In this document: piece by piece, positions 44,431 to 56,900 of the stretch
Layout of the letters: each line of letters starts with the position of its first letter
How positions within the stretch are numbered: the first letter of the stretch is position 1
The notes under the pieces: generated by a model
Seen by the model: only the letters and a program-made list of their open reading frames with translations
What the model was told of the DNA's origin: nothing
Databases searched by the model: none
Source: Arachnopeziza araneosa
Taxonomy: Eukaryota; Ascomycota; Leotiomycetes; Helotiales; Arachnopezizaceae
Reading direction: 5' to 3'
NCBI GenBank assembly: GCA_003988855.1
Contig: QYAI01000095.1
Location: 1 to 64,000, forward strand
DNA: 64,000 nucleotides
Position numbers and translations under genes: made by a program

Positions 44431-47400
44431 GTTTGCTGGTCAGGCTGGAACAAAGCAAGCCAAAATCAAAGAACAGAATGAGAGTTGTAGAAGGAAGAGA
44501 CCTACTCTCGAAGAGACCTACTCTCATACCTTAGGTATTTCAGTAAAAATATAGCTTGATTTATGATCTGGAGAAACGCCACCCGAGGGTAGCGGGGTCG
44601 GGCTTCCATTTTGGTTCGATTCCGGACCGCCACACAGCCTGTGGCTTGCTGAAGGAACTATCAAATAGCTACTTGTAGCTTGATTTGGAAATAGTGAGGG
44701 CGAGCTATGCAGGAAGGGGAGAGACAATATCGGTAGGGATATGATTTTGCCAAGCTTTGCTCCAACGCGGTAACCGGCACCACTAGTCTCAGCCACCAAT
44801 CTTGGCTGGAAAGGGGCTTTCCAGGGGCAGGGGAACCACCTCGTGGCGCGTAGCCATGAAGCTTAAAAATTGTGCGCGGCTTGATGGAGAACACCAGGAA
44901 ACGGCTTCGATGACCCAATTATCAAAAGAGCTCTGGAACAAAGCGAGTAGGTAGCTCAACCACGCGGCTTGAAGAGCGGAAACGCGGCAGGTATACGCGC
45001 AACACTTTACCAGTATACAGTATCGCTCTGACAAACAAGCATGCGATGCGTTATATCGATCCATGAGCGCGGACTTGGGAGAGAGAAGATGGCGATTTTG
45101 GGGCATTTGACGTACAATAAGATATTATTACATACAAGAGCTCAGCTGAGAATGCTTCCAGGCAGTGACGCTCTTTTCCAGATTCAATGGCTGAGGATGT
45201 CGAGATCTAAAGCAGCGTGCGTACGCCATGCCTAGATCAGAGTCCTAAACCTAAAAGAGGCACCGCTCCGGAAGCAATATTACATTGCTTCCATTACTGG
45301 ACCGACTTGATTGACTTCAAGTCATCCGTGATCCAATAGATCCTAGTCGTAGCGCTTCTAGACTCGCTCACGGTTCACGCTGGTACCCTTTATATCTTAC
45401 TGTACGTAGGTGGCAGCGTCGGCTTTGAGTTTCGGGGTCACAGGTGACTAAATCCTTTTTCAACCCCTATAACTATCATTACCATTTCTACGGTTCTCCA
45501 TCCGAGGCGGGCAAAGTTCGTCTTCGCCGAACGAAAAGATCAAAACCGCAAAATGTCAATACCCGGCCTAAATAAGCACCTTAAACTTAGAATGCGGAGC
45601 TCTCAAATACTTATCTTTATTGTCTAGAGTTTTTATTGACTTTGGTAGAAGAAAGATTGTAGTATTTGAGCTACGACTTTACGATTTCCTGACGGTTTAG
45701 CAAAGACAAATTTTGACCGCCTCGATCTCCCGCAATCAAGCGCCACGAAAGTTTCGTGTGCTCCCTCGCGTGTGAGTTGGTCTGGTAAGTGATTGCTTCT
45801 CGCAATCACAGCGCTCCGTCTTGGTCTTGAGCTTCCATTAACCGCGCTATCTACCATCCTATCGAATCGTGGTTTTTGTACGACGAGTATTTATACCTTA
45901 GGCTCTGTAGAATCGAACAGATTAGCGCGGAAGGCTTACCATCTCAGCAAATCGGCAAAATCATTTTAGAGTATAACCATTGGACCGATGCCTTGAGCGG
46001 CAAAGTGCGTTCTCCTTCTGTGGTATGGGATAATTGGGATCGTACTCCCGAGAATATCCAAGATGCGATCATTGTCGCCATCATGTCAAGATTCACAATT
46101 CCCAAGGGGCAAGTGATCGTATCAACTGTCTAATTCTCTTACCAGTGAATTGTGAACTAAATCTGTTTCAACGTGTCGGATTCATGAGCTTGCACCGGCA
46201 AGATTTGTTAAGTTATGTATCGCATAGTCGAGGGCCTGAATATAATAGCTCACAGCATTCACTCCCATGTAACAAACCAGAAAGTGAGACCCTGGTTGAT
46301 GGTTTTTGGGACATGAGGAATTAGTATGGAGATTCGGTTAGGATAGAAAGATGATTAATCACACTCGTTTGAACATTAGCAGGATTTGTAATTTGATCAA
46401 TGAGAAACTATAACCGATTTGTCTCTGATACAACCCTTCAGCGCTTCCGCGCCTTTATTCTTGTGCATATGATGATGCACCTATTCTTGAGTTGCTAAGT
46501 TAATGGGACTCTGCTAGTGAGGTTCGCAGTGGTCAGATGCGCTGTTGAAGTTGATGTCCCTTTAAATCAGAACTGGTGCTCGCTGGTTAGTTCTGACTTT
46601 CGAGAAGCTTTGAGGTATCCTTTTCAACAAATCTGATTCGCGATTTTTGGTCTTCGTACAAAATGGCATGTTGTGGTGCATCAAACATTATCATCTTCCT
46701 CAACGGAGGAGCTTCGTGTGGTGTGATACTGCGGCGCATATCAGGGGTCTAAGATCATCCATTGATCAAGATACTTCCCTCCTCTACATTCAAAATTCCA
46801 TGATTATTTCCTCCCCTGTTCCGCTTGGTTCATAAAAAAAAGGCACCAGACACCGGCTCCAGCCCCTATCGAACCAGCCCAACTTGAAAACGTTCAAAAT
46901 GTTGCTGCTTCGTCCCTTCATCTTCTCAGCCTGTCCCCAACTCTTGCCATAGCTATGTGGAACAACGACACCAACCTCTCAAGTACCTTGTCTTATAGCA
47001 AGATCTGGGCCGGGGGCTTCATGCAGCACTACACTATCTATGAAGATAATCTAGACGTATTTTATGAGAGACTTGCTCTCGCATGTGTCTTTGAAGTTTC
47101 GCAGATTTTCGGTGAAGGGGATAATGAGTGCCATGACACAGATCCTCAGAAGCCTATTCTTGCTCCTAGCCTGTCAATCCATTTCCTCCTTTTCTTTTCA
47201 AAGCCACCGACCTGTTTTAAATGCGATTGGAATATGCAGGCTTTTGTGTACAGCATCAATAAGGGAGTCGAGGGGACGGCGTCGGTGTCGTGGACTTGGA
47301 CGTGACGAATAATAATATCTGAGTTGGAATTTCTCTCAATGATACTTGCAAGTACGGCAACTGTGAGAGAGATTTCTGTGTGGTAAACTGATGGATAGAT

Positions 47401-47723
47401 GGATGGAACAAAAGAAGGGGCTTTGGGACTAAGCATCTCTTTTCACTCTCACAATACTCATCTGTAGGTAAGTTTTGAGAAGACATAGACGCTGACAATC
47501 CCTTTCATTTAAGATGAATATTTCAACTACAAGGGCTAGAAGCTGCAGAGAGCCGCCAAATTCCTCCATCTTATCTTAGCAACACTGAACGTATCTTAGT
47601 ATCCTATAAATAAAAGCACACTTAAATCCTCCCCATTCGTACAATCTATCTAAAAAAAATGGTTTTAGAAATGCAATCATTGGTTTTATCTTAATTCCTA
47701 TTGATTCTTGATATCCTTCCCAA
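44431..47723. other. 3.3 kb gene-poor stretch
   Basis: No gene that I can support. Open plus-strand pieces at 45876-46133 (85 codons, with VVWDNWDRTPENIQ) and 46955-47305 (116 codons, open further upstream to about 46830) have protein-like composition but no motif I recognise and no consistent splicing. They may be relics or short unrecognised genes. A tRNA B-box-like sequence at 44613 has no matching tRNA around it. Confidence 0.45.
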
Positions 47724-50206
47724 TCATAGCCCCTCGGCAGCCTCACTCAAAACGTTCAGCAGACTGACTGCTGCGCCCCCAATCCCTGCCGCAGTAAGGT
47801 TCTCTTTCCACCTGCTGGCTCTTTGCTGTTTTTCGGAAACAGGGGCTTTGCTCCTCGAACTGGTGTTGCTTGAATTATGGTGGTGATGATATCTCCTTCT
47901 ACGTTGACCATCTCTTCCCTTGTCTCTATCTCGGTCTCGGTCTCTGTCTCTCTCCTCTCTACCTCGAACCCTGTCTCTATCCCTATCGCCACCTCGGGCT
48001 CTCTCATCATCACGATCACGCACGCGCTCTCGAGGCTTCTTATTTCGTTCATTTCGGCTGCTTTTATCACGAGTTGAGGAACTGTCTTGAGGATCCCAAG
48101 TGTAGCTGGGACTACGGACAGGACTGGGTGGACTGCCATATGGGTTCGGATACCCTGAAATCGGTATTCCTGTGTTGCTGCTCGCATATTTCCGCGGGCC
48201 TCTCCGCTTTCGCTGTCGCCTTCTGCTATGACTACTGTGTGAAGTATCGGAGTCTGAAGACGAAGTGTCTGATGATGATGATGATGACGTTGACGATGAT
48301 GATGGTGTCTCTCGACTAATATGTGCTCGCCTTGGGGCGAGGATCTCTCTTGATTTGGGAACTTCTCTTGATTGTTGCTGTGGCTGCTGAGGGATGACTT
48401 GTGCAGCTATACTTGGCTGGGGTGGAGGGTTGCGTTGACGACGAGCCTCACGAATCTCATAGCTTCTACGCGCATATAACTCTATTTCTTCCCTAGAGAG
48501 GACACCCAACACCGCTACGAAATCTGGACGGGCTTCGTATCGTCTACGATCCTGATCTAAGACCTCAGGGGATATAAGACGTCGATTTATTTTGGTCCAT
48601 TGAGCGTTAGAAGGAATTTCATTTCCTTGCGAATCAGGTGCAAGCTTAAAGCTGCCTTCGGAGCGGAGTTGGGAAGGGCTGGTACCGAAAGATTGGGCGG
48701 AGGAGCGTGGCGTGGAAGAGTTAGGGATGGGAATTGCACCGGGGGTGAGCGCGATAGGGGATGAGCCATATTCCACTGCTGGTACTCTCTTCGGGCGTTG
48801 TGCAATTGATCGTGTTACGTCGTTGTTCTCGTACGATCCTGCGAAAGATGACTGAGAGCGGGGACTGAGAGGTGATCCTGGATTTCGGGGCAGTACATGA
48901 GTAGCTGCTAACAAATCGGATGTTTGAATCACGAGGCCTAGTTGCTTGGATGACTCAGACTCGCTGTCGGTGTGAGGAGAGGATGGTTGATTATTGAAAG
49001 AAACAACTTCTTTTTCATCTGAAACAGGAGGCTGAGTGGTTATAAGGCGAGGAATGGGCGATGGCTGGCGCGGCCGTGAGATATTTGAGCTCGCTCTGCG
49101 ATCTTGAGGTGGGACTTCGAGATTCTGCTGCGGCTCTGAAATTTCTCTGCTCTCAGGATTTGGTTTTCCTAGTTTGATGGATTGCGGGAATTTCATATTT
49201 TCTTCCCGTACCATCATCTCCTTTGTGCCCACATCATTTGATGCAACATTTAATGAGCTGAAAGTTGGTGGGAGAGAATTGACGGTTATGGTGGATTTAA
49301 CGGATTCCAACCACCGTTCTTGGTTCACGCCTCCTTCAGCGATGGTCGTATGCTGTGCTGGTGTCTCATCCAACAAGCCTTTTTGGTCAATCTCTCGAAT
49401 ATACGCTCTCAACACATCTTTATGCTGCATCAAAATATCACTTGAAAAACCCTCGGCGATCAGTTCTCTGCGGAACTCCTTCCAGACTTCCTTATCATCA
49501 TCATCGTTGCTTCTCAAGATACTTCCATTTCCTTTTCCTATTCGGGCAGCAATTATATCGACTTTGTCCAGAATAAAATCAAGCTGTCCTCCATGATTAT
49601 CCACAGTCTGCTGCGTTTTTCCGTTCTGCGGTAATTGTATCGTATCCATAAATAGCGTCAAGCTAGTTTTATGACTAATGAGTTTCACCCGGATCGCACC
49701 GAGGCTGTCCATTTCAATGCTACCAAAACGGAGGCGTTCCCACAGAGCTCGCGGAGAGGATGGACTGGAGTTCGCACTTCCATCGAGGCGGCTGTACTTC
49801 TGGAGGAGGGAATCTAGTTCGCGGAGAGTGGAATCGCAGTTCCCGATTAAGGGAGCGAGTTGGCGGGTCCATAATGATTGCTCGCGATTGACCGGTGATT
49901 CAGGGGCTTCGACTTCGTATCTGAGGTGACGCAGGACAGTGTGGAGTTCTACGTGATGTCAGCGTCGCCAAACGAGCACGACTCGAATCCAAAAGACCAG
50001 ATGGGTTGAAAAGAGTTCAGCAATGATCCGAGCTTCCCATTATCTCAAAGAAATGGCTCATGGAAAAATAGTGATGTGTCCAACATACCTTTCACCTCAC
50101 CACTGATTTCATCATACTCTCCTCCTGCATCCCTGCACTTGCGATAAAGTGCCTTGCACGAGGTAACAACAGTAGTAATATCATTCGGTGAAGTCCCAAA
50201 ACTCAT
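47724..50206 (-). CDS. STAND-N-terminus-like protein with Arg/Asp-rich tail
   Basis: 780-residue protein in two exons (50089-50206 and 47724-49948), phase 1; the intron is 140 nt. The start MSFGTSPNDI and the helices to about residue 150 (KALYRKCRDAGGEYDEISGEVKEL) resemble the N-terminal domain of fungal STAND/NACHT proteins. No P-loop NTPase follows. The middle is disordered and Ser/Pro-rich, with a short folded-looking stretch (SREEIELYARRSYEIREARR). Next come a Ser-rich run, an RDRDRD tract (about residues 675-725), a four-His run and a final hydrophobic helix (AAGIGGAAVSLLNVLSEAAEGL). A possible signalling or prion-like adaptor role is inference only. Related proteins in other ascomycetes are uncharacterised. 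Confidence 0.75.
47925..48010. repeat. Low-complexity Arg/Asp coding tract
   Basis: Repeated TCTC(T/G)GTC-like hexamers encode the alternating Arg-Asp tract of the minus-strand protein. The repeat is imperfect. Confidence 0.75.
48271..48305. repeat. Trinucleotide (GAT) repeat in coding sequence
   Basis: Imperfect GAT/GAC triplets encode a Ser run in the minus-strand protein. Triplet length keeps the frame if copies change. Confidence 0.8.
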
Positions 50207-50759
50207 CGCGCTGCACTTCGATATTCTTCCGTCCAAAATTATTGTATTGTATCAGTTGACGCCCATCCGGGTTGTGATGTGATCGCTGAAGTGTCGTCGC
50301 AAGGCCAGGAAAGCGACCCTTGCCAACAAATCTTTCAACCCCGCACACGCACCGTGGAAACACCGTTGCCTCGCGGAAACTGGGAAGGATGAGTCGACCA
50401 GGGCAGACGGAGATCAAGGCAAATAAGTAGAAGAAAGGGAGAGGCTCTGGAGCTGGAAAATAGGTTGCAATATAGAATCACGAAAGGGTTGCACGGTCAT
50501 GGCTGTGACGTCGGACAGACTCGAGAGCTGTTTAGGGCGATAAGACAGGGCTGGAGACTTGAACGCCGCTGATTCGTGGCGTGTTAGGCCGGGTTGTCAC
50601 GAACGAGTGGCGCAGCGCATACTCGGTATGGCTGTGCCAGTCGTCTTAGGCGATAATATAATGTGATTGGTCTATTCAGCGATTGAAGAAGGTTGGTGTG
50701 AATTACAGGTCCACAGCCTTAGATTTTCCCATTTTCACTTTCGATTGTGGAGACGAAAA
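50207..50759. other. Spacer between UTP8 and the STAND-like gene
   Basis: 553 bp holding the 3' region of UTP8 and the promoter of the minus-strand neighbour. No gene seen. Confidence 0.5.
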
Positions 50760-53598
50760 TCAAAGGTTGATTCTCTCCCGAGAATACTTTGCCACCTTCC
50801 GACTCCTTTTATCACCAATGTCTCGTGGCGTCCGTTTGTGTATCTGTCCTACCGCGTCGACCTTCAATAAGGAGACTTGTTTTTCCGCCTTCAAGCCCAA
50901 CGGTAAAAGATGAGTATCGTGAGCCAGTGGAATAGACTCGATCTCGGGATTGCTGGTTAAACCTGTAGCTGCTAGCTCCTTTTGGACCGAGTCGCCAAAT
51001 CGCACAAATTCGGAGAAAATTCCTTTGAAGTATACTGCTTCCTCAATACCTTCCAACGCTGCGCTAACTTCAAGTTTGAGTCCTGATATCAGATCCTCTG
51101 CTTCAAAAAGGTCTCCATGAACCAGTCTAGTCTCTCCTGAAAGCCAACCGCCCGCACCAATAGCATCCACACAGCAGTTGAGGAGGTCTGAAATTAGAAT
51201 AATAGTGTTATCGTGAGTGTCAACATCATCATCCAAACCCTCCATGGGAGAATCATCCGTGTATTTTAATGTCCATGATCCTCGACCAAGCTCAAACCTG
51301 AGCAGATAGATCAAAGCATTTACTTCTTCAATGGTAAAAGTCGTTTGGAGAGCACGAACAATGGCCTCATCCGCACATTTGTAGAGCTGGGAAAGTGCCA
51401 AGCTCAATCCTTGCCCTCGAACTCCAGATCCAGGACCAAGCTGATATTCGGCAAGCGCAATATCGTCCTCTACTTCCTGCTCCAGAATCTGTACCTGTTC
51501 CTCAATGTCGCCGTTCATTGTTTCTGACTCTTCATCGTCCACGATCGTAAGCAAACGCAATCTGGTTGCGGCGATTTCTCCCAATATTCCAAGGCTGTCC
51601 ATCAATTTACGAATGGCATAGAGGAGTTCTGCCGCAGCAAGATGGCTCTTTTCAATGACACCGATGAGAATTTCCATCTCGGGATCCAAGTCAGACAAGA
51701 TTTCTACCAACTGACCAGAAGGTACGGTTTTCGGCAAACCATCCTCGTATCTTAAAGCTGACTCGATATTTGCAACATTCATGTACCCGCTTTGAATAAG
51801 CCACAGAAAAGTATTTGGAGGATAGAAAGAGACAGATAACCTCAGCCCTTCTTCGGTACTTGACAGTGTAAAGATCTTGCTCATTGCATAGACTGCCCAT
51901 CTTCGGTCGATTTCTACAGTTTGGCCATGAGCACCATCAGTACCATTGACGGAGTTACTGTAAGACAATGTGACGTTCTTCGTATCATTGCCTTCGGACG
52001 TGGTTTCCACCCAATTAGGGCCAAGGTAAGGGGCCATAAATCTATCAAAATCTTCTTCTGTGCAATTTCCAGCGGCAAAAGCCTCCTCTATGGGGAGTAG
52101 GAGAGTTGACCAAGGGTTTTCGGATGCGCCAGATACCAATAATGGTTCCAAAGTGAGCAAGTCGTTTTCTTGTGTGTTTTGGCTTTTTACTTCGATTGGT
52201 CCTATCGAAGAGCCCAACGAGTCGATTAATAAACCACTGACACTAGATTTCCCACTGCGGTATCGATGACCCTCAACTTGGACTCCAACCAGGAAGTTGT
52301 CAACGATAGCCAAAGCAGCACCAAGTTTAGGGAAGTAGGAGACAAGTCGACAATTACGATCAATGTGGCCATTGGAATTCTCAAGATTAGTTCGCTTACG
52401 TTTGAGCGACGAGGTTGAAGAATTTGATGGAATGTCTAAGGCTACTGTCGCCAATTTCGAGTGGTATTTCGGGTTAAAAACACTGATGGAGACTCCAGAG
52501 GAAACCATTATCGAGGTATTTGAGAGTCGTAAAAATGATTGAGCGTCAGATACTCTGAGAGAGGATTGTTCTTTAGGAAGGGTGTTGTTTAGATCGAAAG
52601 TAGTGAGGATTCCATTATCCAACTGTTGTAAACTACCGACCGAGGATTGAATGCTAAATGTTAAAATGCCACCCATTTCGTTAGTCTCTGAATGGTGAGG
52701 TATGGCCACAGCAAGTAGAGAGTGAACAGAATTCTGGAGACCTTGTCGATTGGTGGCGGACCTTTGAGGGAAGCTCACAACATGTAGTGTCCTGGTCATC
52801 GACTTCTTCCCAGATCGAGTAACGATGAGAAGAAGCTCCGGGTTGAAGCCGTTCTTTGATATATCTTGCGGAAAGAATGAAAAAATATCCTGGCGACCTT
52901 TTAAAAGTCCCAGGCTTGCTGCATACGCGGTAGTCAAGTGAGCGTACTCAACTTCTGGATTTTTCGCCGCTGTTGTATTGTCGCGGAACAGTGCAGACGA
53001 AGGCGAAACCCATTTTTCGTGCAGATTACCTCCATCATAGCACCGTATCTCTCCATCTCTCTTAATCGCAACGACATCTGAAGCTCCATCAGATATCTCC
53101 GTGCCTCTGTTGGCCGTGATAGTTCCAAGAAAAACTACCCGACTTTGAGAACCTTCAACCGCGCAACTGGTTTCTGTTGTTTGGAGTCTAGAATGTCCTT
53201 CGATCGTCGAGTAGAAGGAGGTTATTTGAGCTACTGGACCTGCAGTAGCGACATATGTTCGGCGGTCAACTTTGCTTTTTGATACTCTGATCCGCAAAGA
53301 GGCTGGAGGACATGTAAAAGTCGATTGTGGGGGAATAGCATATGAAGTGATCAACTTAGATACAGAAATCTGGAGCTGTTATTAGTAAATTCCAAACTCA
53401 AGGACTTATTTTTCTTACATCGTAGAGGTTAACACCTTCTCCATCGATTCCTACAGCCAATTCGGATCTTTTCCTCTTCTTTGATCCCGGAGCCCCTCCA
53501 CATACCTCGCCGACCATATAATGCCCATTGGATTGATTAATCGGGCGGGGCAGAGTGGCAATTATATATGGCTTCTGTAGAGAGAACCGCGACGACAT
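50760..53598 (-). CDS. UTP8: U3 snoRNP-associated protein Utp8-like
   Basis: Nucleolar protein of the t-UTP/UTPA subcomplex of the small-subunit processome, needed for early 18S rRNA maturation, and in yeast also for tRNA export. 929 residues in two exons (53419-53598 and 50760-53369), joined phase 0 after NLYD. The intron has an ACTAAT branch site. The start MSSRFSLQKPYIIATLPRP, the early KKRKRSELAVGIDGEGVNLYD and the N-terminal beta-propeller region (to about residue 400) fit the family. An acidic helical C-terminal half and a basic tail (RSRKVAKYSRERINL) follow. The assignment is by pattern memory without a search; the main alternative is another WD-like t-UTP protein. The gene lies head to head with ELG1. 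Confidence 0.7.
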
Positions 53599-53991
53599 GC
53601 TGGAAGAGGTCGTTAGTAGACACAAACACTGTCGCTGACCGCTGGATTGAGTTGGACCTTTGAACTTTTTATTTTCAAAGCTGCAAATTTCGAGCAGGGG
53701 GGCATGCGCTAATTACGGTGGCCTAGAAGGTAAAGTGGTTTCGCGCCAACGACGCGACTTCCAACCTGGGTTACATCTTTGACGTGTATTCGAGAAAACA
53801 GTTCTCTGACTTATCCTCACTTTATCCCCCTAACGAACTGGCACTTTCCTTCCTTACATGCTTCAAAATATTCGGACCTTCCTAGAGCTTGATGTAATGA
53901 TTTTTTGTAAAGAAACTGTGCAGAACGCGTGAAGCTCGCGTTTTGCGACTTTTAGAGGGAGCCGCGGATGTCGGTGCTCCTTGAGTGCAGT
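53599..53991. promoter_or_regulatory. Divergent promoter region of UTP8 and ELG1
   Basis: The two starts lie 393 bp apart in opposite directions, so transcription of an rRNA-processing gene and a replication gene shares this region. It includes GCGCCA and ACGCG-type words (TTCGCGCCAACGACGCG near 53738-53755). ACGCG is the core of the MBF site used by G1/S genes, but I did not establish any role here. Confidence 0.5.
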
Positions 53992-56900
53992 ATGGGGGAA
54001 TTGAATGGGGATAGGAAGCTGTTGTTTCCTCTATTTCAAAAAGGACCTAGTAGGTTGTTGTGCTACTTGAAAGGACGGTGCCCTTGAGGTACATTTTCTA
54101 ACTAGACTCATAGAACCAGAAAACTTGCCATCTGAAAACCCAGAGGAGCCTTCCTCCGAAAAGCCCCAAAGTACAGCAACGCAAAGCGATATATTGGGAA
54201 AACACTCTGCGCAAGGGAGCAAGCGGTCCAAGAAGGGAAGGGAAATCGAGAACACATCTTCTAATGAATCAACGGACTCTCAAACCCACACAACTTCTTT
54301 GGATGTGGATCCAAATGAAAGCCGGAAAAAGAGGCGGAAAACCTCCTCAATTGGCAGGAAAGACAATTTAGAAGAAGATTCCACATCCCTTGTTGATGGA
54401 AGAGAAGGGAATCCTCTGCAAGGAGCCGTTAATTCCGACGGTGTGGCATCTTTACCTCCCAAGTCAGCATTGGAAGTTCTATCCGACAGATCATCAAAGA
54501 AGAAGCAGAAGAAGAAGACTGCTCTACAACAAGCCCATTCACTACAACAAGACTCGGAGAGCTACAAAGCTATAAGTAAGAGCGGGGATATTTCGAGTCG
54601 AACAAACCAGCAGACTGAAAGTCTGCCCACAGCAGAGTCTCTTAACCGTTCTGTATCCGAAAAGCCAAATCTATTAGACGAACGCACTAGCTCCGTTATA
54701 ACTACAAACTCGGAGTCGCCTTCGATTTTCAATGCAGCGACTGAGCCAAAGCCGACGAAAGTATTGAAGTTCAATCCTAGAACCGGCACAATTGGTTCGC
54801 CACCGAAAACCAAACAACTTCAGAATGCACAAGGCCCAACCTCTGGTGTTGAAGTAGTAGTAGAAGCACCTCGCCCTGGCGTGACAAAGAAGAAATCGAA
54901 GAAACCAGTACAACAAATTGCCGAAAATGACTCACTAAATCCTCTTTCCTATCCTGGAACATTCCAGGAACTCTCCACGTCTAGCATTGACTCTGGTTTA
55001 GCTCCTCAGGTTTCAGCGAATTCTAAGATCGAAACGCATCCATCCCCATCATCGACAATGCTATCGACAACATCACCCAGCGGAAAGCCAGAGATGAAGT
55101 CGGGGAAAGTTTTAGCCTTTCATTCGCCATTTGAGAGAATCGATCCTGCCAAAGTCCCACCTCGGGATCCTCTAAGTTCTGGTATCAGCACCAAAAAATC
55201 CTCAGAATTCGCGGTGGTGTTAGCTACAGTTCCATCCGAGAATCAAGAGACGAAGCCAAAAAAGGTCCTGTATTTCAATACAACAACCGGCACCTTTGGT
55301 TCTCCGCCAATAAAACAAGTCGATAATATGGCAGCAACTACCAAAAAAAGGGTGAAGCGGGGTAAACAGCCAAAGTCACTTCTTGTGGCAATTCGTTATG
55401 GCCACTACAATATTATTCCTCTCCGGAACGGAATTGATCTAGCACAAAGCGAAACCCTTCATTCAGATCCAAGATCAGAAGGCAACGCCGTCTCTTTACA
55501 ATCCACAACTTTTAATTCCCAAAGCAACCATATCTTAACTGAAAGCGACAATGTTTTATCAGATGAGAAGGCTACGCCTTCAAATTTGAACGTGAATATT
55601 GCACAGCGAATTGATCGAATACTGAACAGTGAGGAACGCTTTGAACTGCCCAAAAATTCAAGATCTATCACGCTTAAGCCAGTAAAATCTACCCGCCAGT
55701 CGCTGCTTGGTTCGAATACAAGCGCTCATAGTACACGAAACTCCTCTGAGACCATCACAGATATAATTGATCTAACAGATCTGAGCCCTAAAACCAGAGA
55801 ACCATCAAGAAATTTAAGAGCTGGATCAGCAAAGGATTCCTTGAAGAACGGTCTTTTCTCTCGTTTTGAGCCTCCATCTCCCTTCAGAAGAAGGCTTGTT
55901 GAAACTAAGGGAGAATCTGCTAAAGCTCTAAGATTTCCTGGTGCTGTAGAACCGCCTTGGCCATGCAAAAGCATAGCTCATATCAATCCCGATCTTACAG
56001 CTTTCCAATATCCAAATGTTAACAAAATCCAACCTCCAGATTTCAAGTCCATGAACGGGAAGTGGAAAACGCATGCCGTAGCGATAGGGAGTGACGAAGA
56101 TATCATGCAATCCGTTGCTGGACCTCTTAACATCGAAGGAATCGTCAAAAGTCTTCGCGAGATGAATTTGGACCAATTCCCATTGCTACCTTCATGTCTA
56201 AGAGTTCCCGAAAAGCTTCACGAAACAGGCCCAGGCATCCAGTCCCTAGTGCGGGTTGAATTATGTACATCAATGCCATTGAACAACACCGAAGACTCCG
56301 ATGATGAGGACGAAATTAGTACAACCGATGACCGCACTCTTCGTCGAGTACATCCTGCTCTGGCAAAGACATATGTTTCGATTCCCAACAACCCATCGGC
56401 CTTTGATCGCGGCCAGTGTGAGACCCAAATGTGGGCACAAAAACATGCACCAGAAAAGGCAGATCAAGTTTTGCAGGCCGGCTCAGAAGCTCTAGAATTG
56501 AAAGAATGGCTGATCAGCCAGACCGTCAGCTCTGTAGAATCAACGGGTTCGTCACTCAAACCTACTGCTCCAAAGAAACGAAAAAGAAAGCTAGCGAAGC
56601 AAGACGACTCTTTCATAGTTTACACTGATGAAGAAGGAGACAACGAGGAAATCAAGAACAAGAATACGATTCTTATCAGCGGACCCCATGGATGTGGAAA
56701 GACAGCAACTGTATATGCTGTTGCTAAAGAGCTCGGTTTTGAAATCTTCGAGATCAATTCAGGAAGCCGTCGAAGCGGAAGAGATATCCTCGCCAAAGTA
56801 GGTGATATGATAGGTAATCACCTAGTTCAAGGAGTGAAAGAACTGCCACAGCTCGATGGCATTACTGAGGATCGACGTGCTGAGTTTGAGAACGATCTCA

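Noticed and set aside
44613..44623. Perfect tRNA B-box-like sequence GGTTCGATTCC
   Set aside because: The acceptor strand that should pair with the downstream bases (GTGGCGG) is absent at the right distance, and no A box or anticodon arm fits.
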